Of a DNA stretch of 64,000 nt, positions 1 through 11,947 are shown one piece after another. The notes under the pieces are model-generated. The model saw only the letters and a list, made by a program, of their open reading frames with translations. It made no database searches and was not told the origin of the DNA. Positions within the stretch are counted from its first letter, which is position 1; every line of letters begins with the position of its first letter. Made by a program: the position numbers and the translations under genes. The stretch comes from Nymphalis io (lineage: Eukaryota > Arthropoda > Insecta > Lepidoptera > Nymphalidae), in the NCBI RefSeq assembly GCF_905147045.1, contig NC_065905.1, forward strand, positions 10,044,001-10,108,000, given 5' to 3'.

Positions 1-1161
1 CCAGACCCGCTGAGGAAACTATAATCCCACCATCCAACGATGAAGGTGTCGTTGCCGTATGTCGAATGGAAACTTTAACATTATTTTCATACGATTAAGC
101 ACTAAATTGTCAGCAATTCGCACTCTTAAAATTTAGATTATTTTGCTGCCTGGAAATAAAAAAAGATGCAGGCTCATTATGTTCCACTGTGTTCTGTCGA
201 CGTATAGAGCCTTAAATCTAATAAAAAAAAACTCAAGAATATACGGCTTAGGCTTCGCTAGACGAATAATAGTCAACTGAGATATTTCGTATCTTAACTG
301 TAAATGTTAACATTTATAAATTTGTCTTGTAATGGATGCCAAGCTTTGTGTAAGCACGTTTGGTTAGGTTCCAGTTACATATTCTACCTCCAAACATCAA
401 CAATAACTATGCTCATAAGAGATTAGCCAAAAAAGTGCGCAAATACAGGTGTACTACCAATTTCCTTGCCTCGCAACCTCAAGATCTGCAGCCTTACAAG
501 TCCCCAGACCGAGTCAGCAGAATATAAAACTAATAAAACAAAGAATGAATCATTTCCTTTGCAACGGCACACCGCGCCGTTACTTATTTATTACACATAT
601 TAAATAGTATTTCTTAGAAACGATGTCTGAAAGTAACGAGAGAAACTTAAAAATTATAATTCAATTAATGTAATTTAAATAAATATAAATAATAATTATG
701 ATATTGTGTCCAGCAGTAGTTAAGAAGTGGCTTATAAACGTTATAACAATTTATTTTAATGATCCACTTTCACATCGAATCGTTGTATTATAAAAACAAA
801 TTATATTGGCATTGTTTCTGGGTTTTCATATTACATTATTTTCTTAGTAGTAACGGTAAATTTGTATACATTGGTACCGTTTCAGAGTTATGTTTCAGAC
901 ATTATTATTATATTAATTATTGTTAAATATTGGCGCAAGAGACATAATATCTCAGTTCCTAGAGTTGATAACACACAGGCGATACCTGGAATTAATATTT
1001 ACACTAGCAAAGTCTATGGGTGACTCACTACTAGATGGCCAATTTGTTCATTTCCCTTCGTATTTAACCAAAAAATTGTCTCCGTTATGTTGTAATTAAA
1101 GCGTAACATTCAATTGCATTCTTCGCGTTCTTAACCGATGCATTTGAATGTTATGCTTTAA
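1..1161. other. AT-rich non-coding stretch
   Basis: I see no supportable coding exon here. The only recognisable content is a decayed SINE-D fragment at about 413-525. The rest is AT-rich single-copy-looking DNA with short open frames and no family signature. Confidence 0.5.
413..525 (-). repeat. SINE-D remnant, internally deleted
   Basis: The order of blocks (GAGATTAGCCAA, then GCGCAAA.ACAGGTG, then CTGC(A/G)GCCTTACA near CAGACC) is the same as in the longer minus-strand SINE-D copy at 54393-54726, with the middle missing. The match is by eye and diverged. Confidence 0.45.
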
Positions 1162-1162
1162 T

Positions 1163-1463
1163 GTCGAGATGGCCTAGTGGTTAGAACGCGTGAATCTTAA
1201 CCGATGATCGTGGGTTCAACCCCGGGAAGCACCACTGAATTTTCATGTGCTTAATTTGTGTTTATAATTCATCTCGTGCTTGACAGTGAAGGAAAACATC
1301 GTGAGGGAACCTGCATGTGTCTAATTTCATTGAAATTATGCCACATGTCTATTCTACCAACCCGTACTGGAGCAGCGTGGTGGAATAAGCTCCAAACCTT
1401 CTCCTCAAAAGGGAGAGGATGCCTTAGCCCAGCAGGCATTAACAGGCTGTTACTGTTACTTGT
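1163..1463 (+). repeat. SINE-A (tRNA-derived, Metulj-like), full length
   Basis: The head is tRNA-like. A box A-like block (GAGATGGCCTAGTGG) is followed by a box B-like block (GGGTTCAA). The body contains GCACCACTGAATTTTCATG and the tail ends with CAGGCTGTTACTGTTACT. The same order recurs at 9.96, 10.8, 31.8, 55.0, 56.7 and 62.5 kb. It resembles the tRNA-derived SINE called Metulj in Heliconius (name from memory). This copy has a few indels, including a shortened CAGCAGG near its 3' end. Confidence 0.85.
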
Positions 1464-3076
1464 TCTGTATTCAAATGCAAATGTAAATTTTATCCTCATC
1501 TCGTCATGTAAAATTTTCACATAGAAACTGAAGATAATTCGTCCAACGTCTATACCACAAGACGACGTGCGTGATGTGCAAAAAAGTGTATTAGCGGGAT
1601 AGTGGTATATACCATTAGCGTAGCCAGGTTTTCATTATAGAGGCTTGAATAATATCATACTTTTACCGGTACATACTTTTATTTTTAATTTCACATAAGT
1701 TCTTAACTAACATACCTACCAAAACCTATATAGCTGAAACCAAAAAAATTATGCCTTTCTTAGCGCTTCTTAAAGATTAACTTAATATTGCTTTGTTCTA
1801 ACGGTCAGCTTATTCAAATAATTATTTTATATTTATAGTAATTATGAAAATTTGTTTAATCTTTTATTATTCGTAAAAGCAGATACTTATTACTGAATTA
1901 TTTTCAATAGTGTCATCAGAATAGTATTTAATAAATCAGTTGCTCAGTTGTTAAATTTTAATAAAACTATATTTATTTTATTAAAATTAAGATATTTAAA
2001 AACAAGTATCTAATATTACATAATTATCTAGATTTCAATTATAAGAATTTCAATTATTTGAAGAAATTCTTAGTCTATAAATAAGATATATATATATATA
2101 TATATATATATCTTAATTTATGACATAATATTTCGCTCAGACAATAGCTCGAAACAATTATCTTATCAGACAAACATATATAATATGAGTAATATTTTGC
2201 ATTAATTCATTTTAATCACGGCTATGTTAGAGCGCTATCTAGCGATCTGTCGAAGAAACACTTTCTTCTATAAAACCGTGTCGCCATGCTTGTTATGATG
2301 TAAGCCAATTACACTAGAGGGCTCTGGCTAAATGTGATTGATGCACCATTTCTCGTCACCAACGTACTACTAGATTCGGGTTTTCTCTATAAATAATATT
2401 TAACAATCTAAATAAAAATTGAATAAAAGCGGTTCACTTGCTTATAGTTGGTAACTATTAATAATTGTTTTAAAAATGAGCCATTAAATATGGCGTCTTA
2501 GGTAACAAAAACTCCATAAGCACAATATTAATGTTATCTAATTCAAAAGTAAAAAACCGGTCAAGAAAAACAAACTTATCATTTTCGTTTAGGTTTTATA
2601 GGTATATGTACTGTACAGGCTTGCCTTAAATTTCATTAAAATAAAATATAATGGTCTATAATTTCTATACATTTTAAGATTTTGAAACGAAATGTTAACG
2701 TTTATAATGTTCTATTTTATTCATTTATTTAGATTAGTATGTCAGGTAGTGTCAAATTTATCTTCTTTAGGCGGAAAATTAGAAATAAGAAATGAACAAA
2801 ACAATTGAAATTGTAACTCGTCCAGTACATTAGGAGAAAATAGTCTGTGACAAACGAACAGAGTTACAAACAACAGTAACATTATAACGGTTCTTTTTGT
2901 CCAGCCCTAAAAAGATTTAGGATTAAAAATGAAAAAGATGATTCAAACGTATGTACACATAGTTATCCAAATATAAATTACACAAATAAATCCGTAATTT
3001 CCCAAATCACCGATCTTCTGCATCCAGCTTAGATAATTATAAGCCGACCACAAAATATCTTTGTTCGCTATTTACA
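1464..3076. other. Non-coding AT-rich interval upstream of gene A
   Basis: No gene is recognised. There is a (TA)n microsatellite at about 2087-2110. At 2231-2245 the motif AGCGCTATCTAGCGA is one base from the CTCF-like motif seen at 52796 and 63519. Confidence 0.5.
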
Positions 3077-3170
3077 TCAGTTATTCTATTACAGTAATTG
3101 TTTGCGTATCAGAGCGCTTCTCGGCCTCGTGACCGAAAGCATTTCTTAACTGTGAAAGTCGTCTGAAAAG
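3077..3170 (+). promoter_or_regulatory. Possible non-coding first exon of CRAL-TRIO gene A (weak)
   Basis: An arthropod initiator-like TCAGTT at 3077-3082 opens a locally GC-richer block that ends in CTGAAAAG before a possible GTGTTT donor at 3171. The coding exon of gene A is preceded by an acceptor (TTTTTTCAG ending at 3992), so an upstream 5' UTR exon must exist. This is the nearest block that could serve. The donor is poor, so the assignment is weak. Confidence 0.2.
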
Positions 3171-4006
3171 GTGTTTTTGCACGAATGTTCCGGTACATAA
3201 ATCGCGAATTTTGTTTTTTGAGAAAGTGGGCAAATCGTTTCGGGTTAGCGTGATTTAGACCGTGGTTTATAAACGTTAAAATGTTGATAATGATGGATGA
3301 TTATGACCACGGAACGTTAATGCTGCGGTTGAGGTGGATAAAAATACACACAGTCATCAACTGCTTTACTTGCAATACATAATTAGCTACCGATTCAAGT
3401 ATTATTTCTTCAAAGTATGTCATTAGTGTATGCCTCAATAACAAAGGCTTATTCAAAAAAATAATAAGTTTTTTAATCAACAACAACAATAAACAAAGTT
3501 TCTTAATTAAACAAATAAATCAATTCAAAAATTGCCTTAATATATTCTTAAAATAAACGCTTAAAATAACTTTTGATTCGATATTAATATCGTATGTGTT
3601 TACATATACTTTTTAAACATGGCGGAATTCAAAAACTAGTAACTGAATACCCTAATTTCCAATACATTTTTTTAAATTTATTTTATGCTATAGGATATTT
3701 AATTTATTATTTATTTGAGTTCTAAGAAATAGATTTGGTTTTTCAAATTACAATAAGGCCATCCATATATATAAGCGATATATATAAGCCATTATACATA
3801 AAATTATTATCATCGGTTAGTGAACTTGTTTACTGCTGACTCAATGGTTAAAGATTTTCCGCATGGTTATGGCTTTGTTAAAGCTCATGTAAGTTATTTC
3901 TCACACTGAGCATTTTTCCTTCGCCTATCTGTATTAATAAAATATAATATAAATAAACAAACACTATAAAAACTAAAAAACACTTTTTTCAGAACCAGAA
4001 TCCAGA

Positions 4007-7000
4007 ATGACTCTAGAACAACCAACTGGTGAAATGTGGCAGAAGATCCGCGAGGAGTTGAACGAGAACCCTGACACAAAGGGGCAGGACCTCGCCCACA
4101 TCAAGGAATGGCTGAAGAAGGAACCTCATCTACCTGATGAGTTTGGTAAGCAATACATTTTATGTATTACAATGTTAACGTGTAAAATACTAATCTTCAG
4201 TCATAGGTCTTCTGAGTTTAGGTCACCACCAAAAATATATTTATTTCATAAAGAAATTTCCATAGTTATTATTTGGTAAAGGAAAGCTTATCTAATCCAG
4301 TGGTTTCCGTATTTTTTCAGATGACCAACGTATCATGACCTTCCTCAGAGGCTGCAAGTTCTCCCTTGAGAAATGCAAACGTAAACTGGACATGTACTTC
4401 ACCATGAGATCAGCGGTTCCAGAATTCTTCACTGACCGAGACATCACTCGCCCCGAGCTACAGGAAATAATTAAGATTGTGTAAGGAAATCAATTCGTGC
4501 GTTATAAAATTGTATCGTCAGTAACGATATACCTACTCATATTTCAATCGTATAGCGTCATGACAACTAAATGTCTAACGAATTAAAGCGTAAACTTTTG
4601 TAATAAACGATGCGTTTTGTCTAATGAGGCTGTATTGCATATCACATTTTTGATCCCAAATTATAAATTGGTTGAAAAATTAAAAAAGCTATTTTATAAG
4701 AACCACCCTAAAACTAACTGCATAATACCAACGTGAAATATCAGAAAGTAATATTATATGACTACATTAAGTGTAATGTTGCTAGAGTAAAGCTAACTTG
4801 AATAAAATTTATTTGATTTGATTTGATATTATGTAAAGTAATGTTTTTTTTTTGGATACTTACATCATTATACAAGTGTTTGAATTTTATTATATTTATT
4901 TAGCCAAATGCCGCCTATGCCTGGTCTTACTCCTGATGGTCGTCGAGTCATCCTTATGAGAGGTATATAAATTTATTTAATACCTTTATATTAAAAGCTC
5001 GATTAAGTATGTTCGTACAGTATAATTAATTTGAAGGATACCATAAGATAAATCAGATGAGGAAATGAAAAGAAACCGTTCAAAATAAATGAAAGCGCTT
5101 AACTACACTGGCCTCCAAAAAAATCGACCCACCTACATTTTTTGTAAAAAAGCTATCGTATGGTTTTAAACTACCACATATTTATATTTTTAAGATTGAT
5201 AATGAAAAAATGCATTAGTAGGATTGTACAAAAACAGAAATAGTGCGCAAAAAATAGGTTTTTAGGTAAATATGTGACAAAACACGAAAACAAAATTTTA
5301 CGCAATTTTATTTTTTTGTGTACAAAACGATTATGCCGTTTGTTTTTAAATTTGGGTGCCTAAATCTTACTTTAATAGGGAGTGTTTCTTCCTCTTGACC
5401 TAATCACTGCCTGCATACGCCTATTAAGTGACCTGATTAGCTTTTTAATGTCTTCCTGTGGGGTCCGTTGCCATTCTTCAGTTAGGGCAGCTTCCAGTTG
5501 ATTAAGGGTTTCTGGAATTGGATTTCGTGCTCGAACCGTACGTTTTAGCTGGTCCCAGAGGTGCTCTATCGGGTTTAAGTCCGGACTATTGGCTGGCCAC
5601 TGCATAACTGGAATTTCGACTTCCCTGAGATAGTCTTTAACAATTCTAGCGACGTGAGGTCGTGCGTTGTCGTGCATAAGTTGGAAATTATCCCCAATAT
5701 ATCCAGCGCAAGGCATCACATGAGGCTCCAGAATGTCCGTTTTGTAAGTTTCAGCATTAACAGCACGATTACGGAAAAAAACCAGCTCTGTGCGTCCCGT
5801 CAAAGAAATACCTCCCCAAAACATAGTAGAGCCACCACCAAATCGGACTGTTTCTCGAATGCAACACTGAGAGTAGCGTTCTCCTGGCCTTCGCATGACG
5901 TTACGTCTTCCATCAGAGCCTACTAGAGACATTCGGCTTTCATCACTGAACAATACTGTCTCCCATTAGTCCAGTGTCCAATCGACATGCTGCCTAGCAA
6001 ATTGTAGTCTTGCTTGTCGATGGGATGCTGTGAGTTTTGGTCCTGTTGCTGGCTTGTGAGAGGTTAAGTTTTGCTCTCGAAGTCTTTTTCTTACAGTATT
6101 TTCACTCACAGACACTCCACGACTTTCTCGGAGTCTACCTTGAACGTCAACAGCCGAAAGATGTCGGTTTCTTAAAGACGTCAAACCAATAAAACGGTCA
6201 TCGGTCGGGTTCGTGACACGCCCCCTGCCAGATCCTGGTCTCCGGCGATACTCCCCAGTCTCCAAGTAGCGTTTGTACACACTTCGCACCGCTGAACGAC
6301 TTAATTTTAGTGTTCTAGCCACATTTCGCTGACTTAACCCCTCATGAATAAGAGCTACGACTTGAGCAGCTTCTGCTTCAGTAGTATCCATTTTTTATGT
6401 TTAAACTTATTAAAATTATTGTTTCAACAAAGTTTCATACACTTAATCAATAATAAACATCGAACCGAGATGACTCCGCGTTAAGAACTGGAAATAAACT
6501 AACCATGCACTTTGTGCACAAAGTAACGTTTTCTTATCAATACTTTAAAAATATTCCAAATATCCTCAATAACACTTACAACTCCTCCAAATCAATATCA
6601 AGTGGGTAATAAAATGTTAAATGTATGTCCCATAAGTAAAACAATCCACCTAGATCGTCGCATAGTTAAGATAACAACTTTGTAAGTAAAAAAATACGGG
6701 TGGGTCGATTTTTTTGGCGGCCAGTGTATTAAAATTCAATTTGATTTTGTATTAATTGAATGTTAATTAAACGAAATATCTGTTTTTATGTTCAAGGTGT
6801 TGAAAAGGATGTTCAGACACCAAACGTAGCAAACGCCTTCAAACTGGCCCTAATGTTAGGCGATGTGAGACTTAATGAAGAAAAGGAAGGTGTTGCTGGT
6901 GATATTTATATCTTGGACGCATCTGTGGCTACACCCAACCACTTCGCCAAATTCACGCCAACGTTGGTGAAGAAATTCTTAGTGTGTGTACAGGTAAGAA

Positions 7001-8870
7001 TGTATATTTTAATTTATGATTTTGATGATGTGATTTTTAGAAACAATTATTATTAGAATTACGAAATTCAAAATAAAACCTCACCTTTCAATTTATATAA
7101 AAACAATACGGTATTTATAAATTGTCACACAAATTTATATTAGCTTAGCATTCAAATAACATAAATATTTAAAAGTAACAATTAATAAATCGAAAATGTT
7201 TTGACATTGGTTACTGATATGAATGGAGGGTATCCATTCGTAACTGATGGTTAACGCGTTAATTAGGCTATTGTTATATTTATAAGCGTAATTTTCTCTG
7301 TGAGTCATTTTGTGAATCTTTTGAGAAAATAAATGTCTAAAACCATAATTTCATTGTCTGGAAGAGGTTGCTATGTCGCGATAAAGCCGCCAAAGTTGTA
7401 TCAATGTGTTATGTGATTTTTTTTCCTTGTTTTGTACAATAAAGTAAATTATATTTGTCTATATTTCAACAGGAAGCATACCCAGTAAAGTTAAAGCAAG
7501 TGCACGTCATCAACATATCGCCGCTGGTAGACAAGATTGTGAACTTTGTCAAGCCTTTCCTCAAAGAAAAGATCAGAGAAAGGGTAATGATTTTAACATG
7601 TCTTCAATATAAACATACATAAACAGTTGCTTGCAGTTAAATACTTAATCAAAGTTCAACTTATATATCTCCAAGCCTTGCAATAAGTACGTAGCTTGTG
7701 GTCGTGTTCATTACTTTAATATTATATTAAAAAAAGCCTCAATGTCTCACCTAAGCCTCTTTTCTACTCGGCATAACTTGTACTTACTAGAATATAAATA
7801 TTAGTTAATATAGTAAATATTTGGTTTCAACTTCTTGGGTTCCATCAGGACCTAGCCATCCATGCGTGACTTTCTTACCTAGTCCTATTTTGGCATACTT
7901 TTGTAACTGTTTTATTACTACGTTTAAAGTAAAAAAAAAAGAAAAATTGAAAAAAAATGGGTGGTCTTTACTGTAATACTATATACTCCATTATAACCCG
8001 TTCTAGTTGAATATCAAATACAACTATTTCTGAATTTTACTAATAGATTATTGTTACAACATAACCTAACCAACTTCTTACTCCATATGCCTTACTGATA
8101 TTTTTACCCATGTATGATACTAATTGATTTTAAAAATTATTTTACAGATCTTCATCCACAGTGACGTCAACGATTTGTACAAGCATGTGCCCCAGGATAT
8201 GCTTCCTAGTGAATATGGTGGCAAAGCTGGTCCTATGAATGACCTTCATGGTAAACATTTTTTTTTATACGAACGACATATAAATAAAGAATGTTATTTG
8301 CAATTTACTTTTATCGGGAATCTAATATTTTTATTCTTTCCCTAACTTTGTGTTAAGTTCAACTAAAAGGGTCGCTAATAAGCCCAATGTTAACCATCGC
8401 TTATATTGCCAATGCGCCACCAACTTCGTAACTAAGATTTTATGTCCCTTTTGCCTGTAATTACACTGACTCACTGATCCTTCAAACCAGAACACAACAA
8501 TACCAAGTACTGCTATTTTGCGGTAGAATATCTGATGAGTGGGTGGTACCTACCCAGACGAGATTGCACAAAGCAATACCACCAGTAAAATGGATACATG
8601 AATTAAATTCAATACATGCATGATTTTATTTAATACGAGATGCTTTTGGACATAAGTGAAGCACATGAAAGCTCTTCTAGCCATTTCAGGTCGATACTAA
8701 TAAATATTTCAATTTCAGATGCCTGGGTCAAGAAGCTAGAAGAATACAAAGGCTGGTTCGCTGACCAAGAACAGTACAAAGCAGATGAGGCTCTTAGACC
8801 AGGAAAGCCTACTAACTACGACGAACTCTTTGGAATAGATGGATCTTTCCGTCAATTAGTCATAGATTAG
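4007..8870 (+). CDS. CRAL-TRIO domain lipid-transfer protein, gene A (alpha-tocopherol-transfer-protein-like)
   Basis: Joined exons: 4007-4145, 4321-4480, 4904-4962, 6797-6993, 7473-7583, 8148-8250, 8719-8870. This gives 921 nt and 306 residues with canonical GT..AG junctions and a TAG stop. The family are cytosolic carriers that bind one hydrophobic ligand (tocopherol, retinoid or phosphoinositide) in the CRAL-TRIO pocket; the ligand here is unknown. The N-terminal helical CRAL-TRIO_N part spans roughly residues 30-95 (WLKKEPHLP, FLRGCKFSLEKCKRKLD). The lipid-binding core spans about 100-255, with GDIYILD at 154-160, QEAYPVKLKQVHVIN from 185, and LPSEYGG at 241-247. The C-terminus is GKPTNYDELFGIDGSFRQ. 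The start is the first ATG after the acceptor at 3991-3992, and 5' UTR begins at 3993. Acceptors of exons 4 and 7 are AAG and CAG. A Tc1 element sits in intron 3 and a repeat C copy in intron 6. A possible poly(A) signal AATAAA lies at 9380-9385. Confidence 0.93.
4780..4840 (+). repeat. Probable LINE 3' tail with TTTGA repeats
   Basis: Sequence of the type AATAAAATTTATTTGATTTGATTTGAT is a common 3' tail of lepidopteran non-LTR retrotransposons. It lies in intron 2 of gene A. The body of the element is not recognisable. Confidence 0.35.
5106..6726 (-). mobile_element. Tc1/mariner-superfamily DNA transposon (DD34E), nearly complete
   Basis: The element is 1621 bp and sits in intron 3 of gene A. 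Terminal inverted repeats begin CACTGGCC at both ends. They match over the first 28 bases with one mismatch (T at left, G at right, position 9) and share ATCGACCCACC. The element is flanked by TA at 5104-5105 and at 6727-6728, the Tc1/mariner target duplication. One transposase reading frame lies on the minus strand between the repeats. Near-perfect inverted repeats and a frame with only one lesion suggest a fairly recent insertion. Confidence 0.93.
5372..6391 (-). pseudogene. Tc1-type transposase, interrupted by one in-frame stop
   Basis: The frame runs from ATG at 6391-6389 to a stop at 5374-5372, 339 codons plus the terminal stop. A TAA at 5968-5966 falls after WTLD at codon 142. The same frame continues with WETVLFSDES, so the lesion is a point nonsense change, not a frameshift. 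The N-terminal half carries a paired-like helix-turn-helix (GLSQRNVARTLKLSRSAV) and a basic GRGR patch. The C-terminal half has the catalytic triad: Asp in FSDES, Asp in HDNARPH, Glu in LNPIEHLWD. There are 34 residues between the second Asp and the Glu, hence DD34E, the Tc1 type. Family length is about 340 residues, so nothing else is missing. The stop separates the DNA-binding half from the catalytic half, so this copy should not make active enzyme. Confidence 0.9.
8384..8590 (+). repeat. Repeat C copy, 5'-truncated, in intron 6 of gene A
   Basis: It holds the recurring blocks AATGTTAACCATCGCTTA, GCCAATGCGCCACCAAC, GCGGTAGAATATCTGATGA, GTGGTACCTACCCAGACGAG and ACCACCAGTAAA in order. The 5' third (GCGGACGAGCATATGGGCC) is missing. 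Confidence 0.8.
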
Positions 8871-9956
8871 AAGGAAAAAGTATATTATGGAGTTTAGTAT
8901 CCAGAATTAATTGAACGTATTCCAAATAATTGAAAATTTTTATTTACCTGCTGGGCATTGACCCTTGTTAGAAAGAGGTCGTTATATGATACGTAGACTT
9001 AAATGCTGCTAGTAAAAATCGATATATTTGATCAAAAGAAAAAACTATTGTTGTCCCTTTTTACCTCTAATATTGCATGTTTAGGTTTTATCAAAAAAAT
9101 TAAAAAGTTTCGAAGTAAATTACAAATAGTTCAATTAATTAAAACGACTCCATGCATAATTCTTTCTCCAAATAATATCCATTCAAGTTAAGTTGCCTCC
9201 TGTAGTTCACTAAGTTGCGTAATCAGACTGTCAATTTTAACTTGTCTGGGTTATATAGCGTCTTTTTACTATCGCACTTCTGTATTTGCATTTGATATTT
9301 GACAAAATGCTATGATATCAACCAAAGTAGATTGCTCATTATTTTTTATTGTTATATTGTCATGTTTATCGAATTACTAAATAAAGTATTATTAATATAT
9401 ATATATTTTTTTTATTACTTTTTCTTATAACATCCAAGTAATCTAAGTTAATCAGCCACGCTTATGATAAAATTAAAATATTTGCCAGCAATATATAAAG
9501 CCGACTCTACATTCGTCGATATATCGCAGCCGCGAACTTTAGCTGCAGTTCACGCGTGGTCTACACTTGCAACTCTCTATCAACAATTGCGTTTCACGGC
9601 TTACGATCGCGAATTTAGAGCGGTCATTACATAATAATTTTCTTCGGTCGTTACATAATGATTTAGTTAAGATTTGTCATTATCACTAAAAAGGTTGTAA
9701 AACTAAATTGGTTATAAAATAGATGTGATGTGATCAATACAAATTGAAGTGTATTTCTATGTTGCCTCTTTTCAAGATAATATGGCTATTTGCGAGATAT
9801 CAAAACCAAAATAATCATTTTTTTATTTTTTTCTGTCTGTCTGTTTGACCGGACTAATCCTTGTAACGGCTATAAATTACAAATTAAATTTTAAATTTTT
9901 GCCAGTAGCTTCTCCCGCATAAAAAATAGTCGTTTCGTATCCATCGAATATAAATC
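8871..9956. other. 3' flank of gene A and downstream spacer
   Basis: The 3' UTR of gene A probably runs to just after AATAAA at 9380-9385. A GC-richer block at about 9500-9615 contains an imperfect inverted pair (CGCGAACT and AGTTCACGCG). No coding sequence is recognised. Confidence 0.4.
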
Positions 9957-10265
9957 AAAAGCCGAGATGGCCCTGTGGTAAGAACGCGTGAATCTTAACC
10001 GATGATCGTGGGTTCAAACCCGGGCAAGCACCACTGAATTTTCATGTGCTTAATTTGTGATTATAATTCATCTCGTGCTTTACGGTGAAGGAAAACATCG
10101 TGAGGAAACCTGCATGTGTCTAATTTCACTGAAATTGTGCCACATGTGAATTCTACCAACCCGCATTGGAGCAGCGTGGTGGAATAAGCTCCAAAACCTT
10201 CTCCTCAAAAAGAGGAGAGGAGGCTTTTAGCCCAGCAGTGGGACATTCACAGGCTGTTACGGTTA
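9957..10265 (+). repeat. SINE-A, full length, with 11-bp target site duplication
   Basis: This is a complete SINE-A from GCCGAGATGGCCCTGTGG to CAGGCTGTTACGGTTA. It is flanked on both sides by GAATATAAATC (9946-9956 and 10266-10276), a direct target duplication as expected from target-primed reverse transcription. The long perfect duplication points to a young insertion. Confidence 0.9.
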
Positions 10266-10497
10266 GAATATAAATCCAACAAAAACAACTAGATAAGCAA
10301 TTTTGATACTTATGTCAAACAATTTCATAATAATAACCTAATTATTTTGCGACATAGTTGCACCGCACCTGTTGTAGTCACGCGCTAGGTACTTCGCACG
10401 CCTTCTGAAGTCGACTGTACGAGTTTTTGTTCATCTAGCTATATTATACCCTTGTCTTTATATATATATATAGGCCTCTGCATCTTTGACAGATGAT

Positions 10498-10710
10498 TTA
10501 AGCGGCATCGCGAAGGCACTTGCGTTCATGACTGAATAGACCAATGCGAGAGAGAATCCTCCGGCCGCACTTCCGACAAGTGTATGCGCCCCCAGATGGG
10601 CGGGGGTTTGAAGCCCGCTCATGACGCCTAGTGCGTTTTTCTTTTAGTAGGTTTAACCAGTCATTGTCATGCTTTGATTGACCTTCGTGAATAAGGTAGC
10701 AGCCTTGTCT
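10498..10710 (-). pseudogene. C-terminal fragment of a non-LTR retrotransposon ORF with a zinc-knuckle-like motif
   Basis: On the minus strand an open frame ends at a TAA (10500-10498). It encodes a basic stretch (DWLNLLKEKRTRRHERA) followed by YTCRKCGRRILSRIGLFSHE and then RKC. The CxxC...SRIGLxSHxxxxC pattern is typical of the extreme C-terminus of insect and other animal LINE polymerases. The frame is closed upstream by a stop near 10710, so only the tail survives. It lies between two SINE-A copies. Confidence 0.6.
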
Positions 10711-10797
10711 TTATGTCCACTATAATGCTATGAGCACACTAACACAACATTGTTCACAATTTAAACTGTCACCGCGATTATAGTGGTAATGTAATGT

Positions 10798-11063
10798 AAC
10801 AGCCTGTGGATGTCCCACTACTGGGTTAAGGCCTCGTCTCCTTTTAGGGAAGGTTTTGGAGCTTGTTCTATCACGCTGCTCCAATGCGGGTTGGTAGAAT
10901 AGGCATGAAATTAGACACATGCAGGTTCCCTCACGATGTTTTGATGAATGATAGATGAATTATAAACACAAATTAAGCACATGAAAATTCAGTGGTGCTT
11001 CCCGGGTTTGAACCCACGATCATCGGTTAAGATTCACGCGTTCAAACCACTAGGCCATCTCGT
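10798..11063 (-). repeat. SINE-A, minus orientation
   Basis: This is the reverse complement of the full SINE-A: AACAGCCTGTGGATGTCCCA at the left, GGTTTGAACCCACGATCATC (box B) and CCATCTCG at the right. Left and right flanks share GTAATG, a possible short target duplication. Confidence 0.85.
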
Positions 11064-11687
11064 AATGGTCACGTTGCTTAATTTCCATTGCTTCGAAACG
11101 GCAGTAGTAGTTTTATTCATCGAAAGAACTGATATGTCGTAAATGATTATGTATCAATAAACTATATAATAAATAGCATTTCGAGTATAAATAAGAAACA
11201 CAAAATTTTTTTCTGTTAAGAAAATCTTATTTTTTTTGTTTTGTGATCAAAATCTACCCTTGAAATTGTAATATAGTCATACATAATATATTTCATTTTA
11301 ACCTTGAACAGGATTTACTTCTGTAAAATCAAGTTAAATATTAACAATTTTCTTCTTAATTTCATATAATAAAAGACAATTTTTTCACCAATACGTACTA
11401 ACAATGCCAATACTTTAAATAGTTCATGAAGTAAGTTTGGTACATACCATTAGTTATGGACAAATTTGAATATAATGAATCATACGACAAAAACGTCTCA
11501 ATTGAATTATTATACACAGGAGACAAAAGCGAGCTCAACAACGAACCAACGAATAAGATAACTTTCTAAATAAATAGATAAATGAGATTTCTTAAGATCA
11601 GCATCGTCTATTCAAACAGATATGGAAGCGGTCAGAATGCCTGACTAAAACTCCACCTTTGAGGATAGTTTATTTTCCCACCACAAC
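11064..11687. other. Spacer without recognised features
   Basis: AT-rich, with no family signature or coding potential that I can support. Confidence 0.4.
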
Positions 11688-11855
11688 GATGATACTTTCG
11701 GTCACGGCGACCATTCCCAAAAGAAACTAACAAACAACGCGGGACATAATATAGTACACAAGTGTCTGTGCAAACATGCTGTATAATTATGTCGTAAATC
11801 CGATCAATGAACAATCTGGCACGACTTGAAAGACAGGCGCAGGATCAATTACTTC
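11688..11855 (-). repeat. SINE-D, diverged, minus orientation
   Basis: It contains CGGTCACGGCGACCATTCCCA, TAGTACACAAGTGT and GACAGGCGCAGGATCAAT in the same order as the 54393-54726 copy, with many substitutions. Confidence 0.5.
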
Positions 11856-11947
11856 AAGTGATTTTTGATGCTAAGGAAAAACACTAACATTTTACTGACC
11901 CGGTGTTTGAATTCAGGACCTGTGAATCAATGAGTCAATAACCATCC

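Noticed and set aside
1..9. Minus-strand exon start at the window edge (acceptor-like TAGTTTCCTCAG in reverse)
   Set aside because: Only nine bases would lie in the window, so nothing can be tested.
1163..1235. tRNA-like sequences with box A and box B (also at 9957, 31845, 34516, 55003, 56673 and reverse copies)
   Set aside because: They are the heads of SINE-A, SINE-B or SINE-D. They continue into shared SINE bodies and do not fold as complete cloverleaf tRNAs by eye.
5372..6391. Active transposase gene
   Set aside because: A TAA at 5968-5966 interrupts the frame. The second half has no ATG of its own at the right place and lacks the DNA-binding part.
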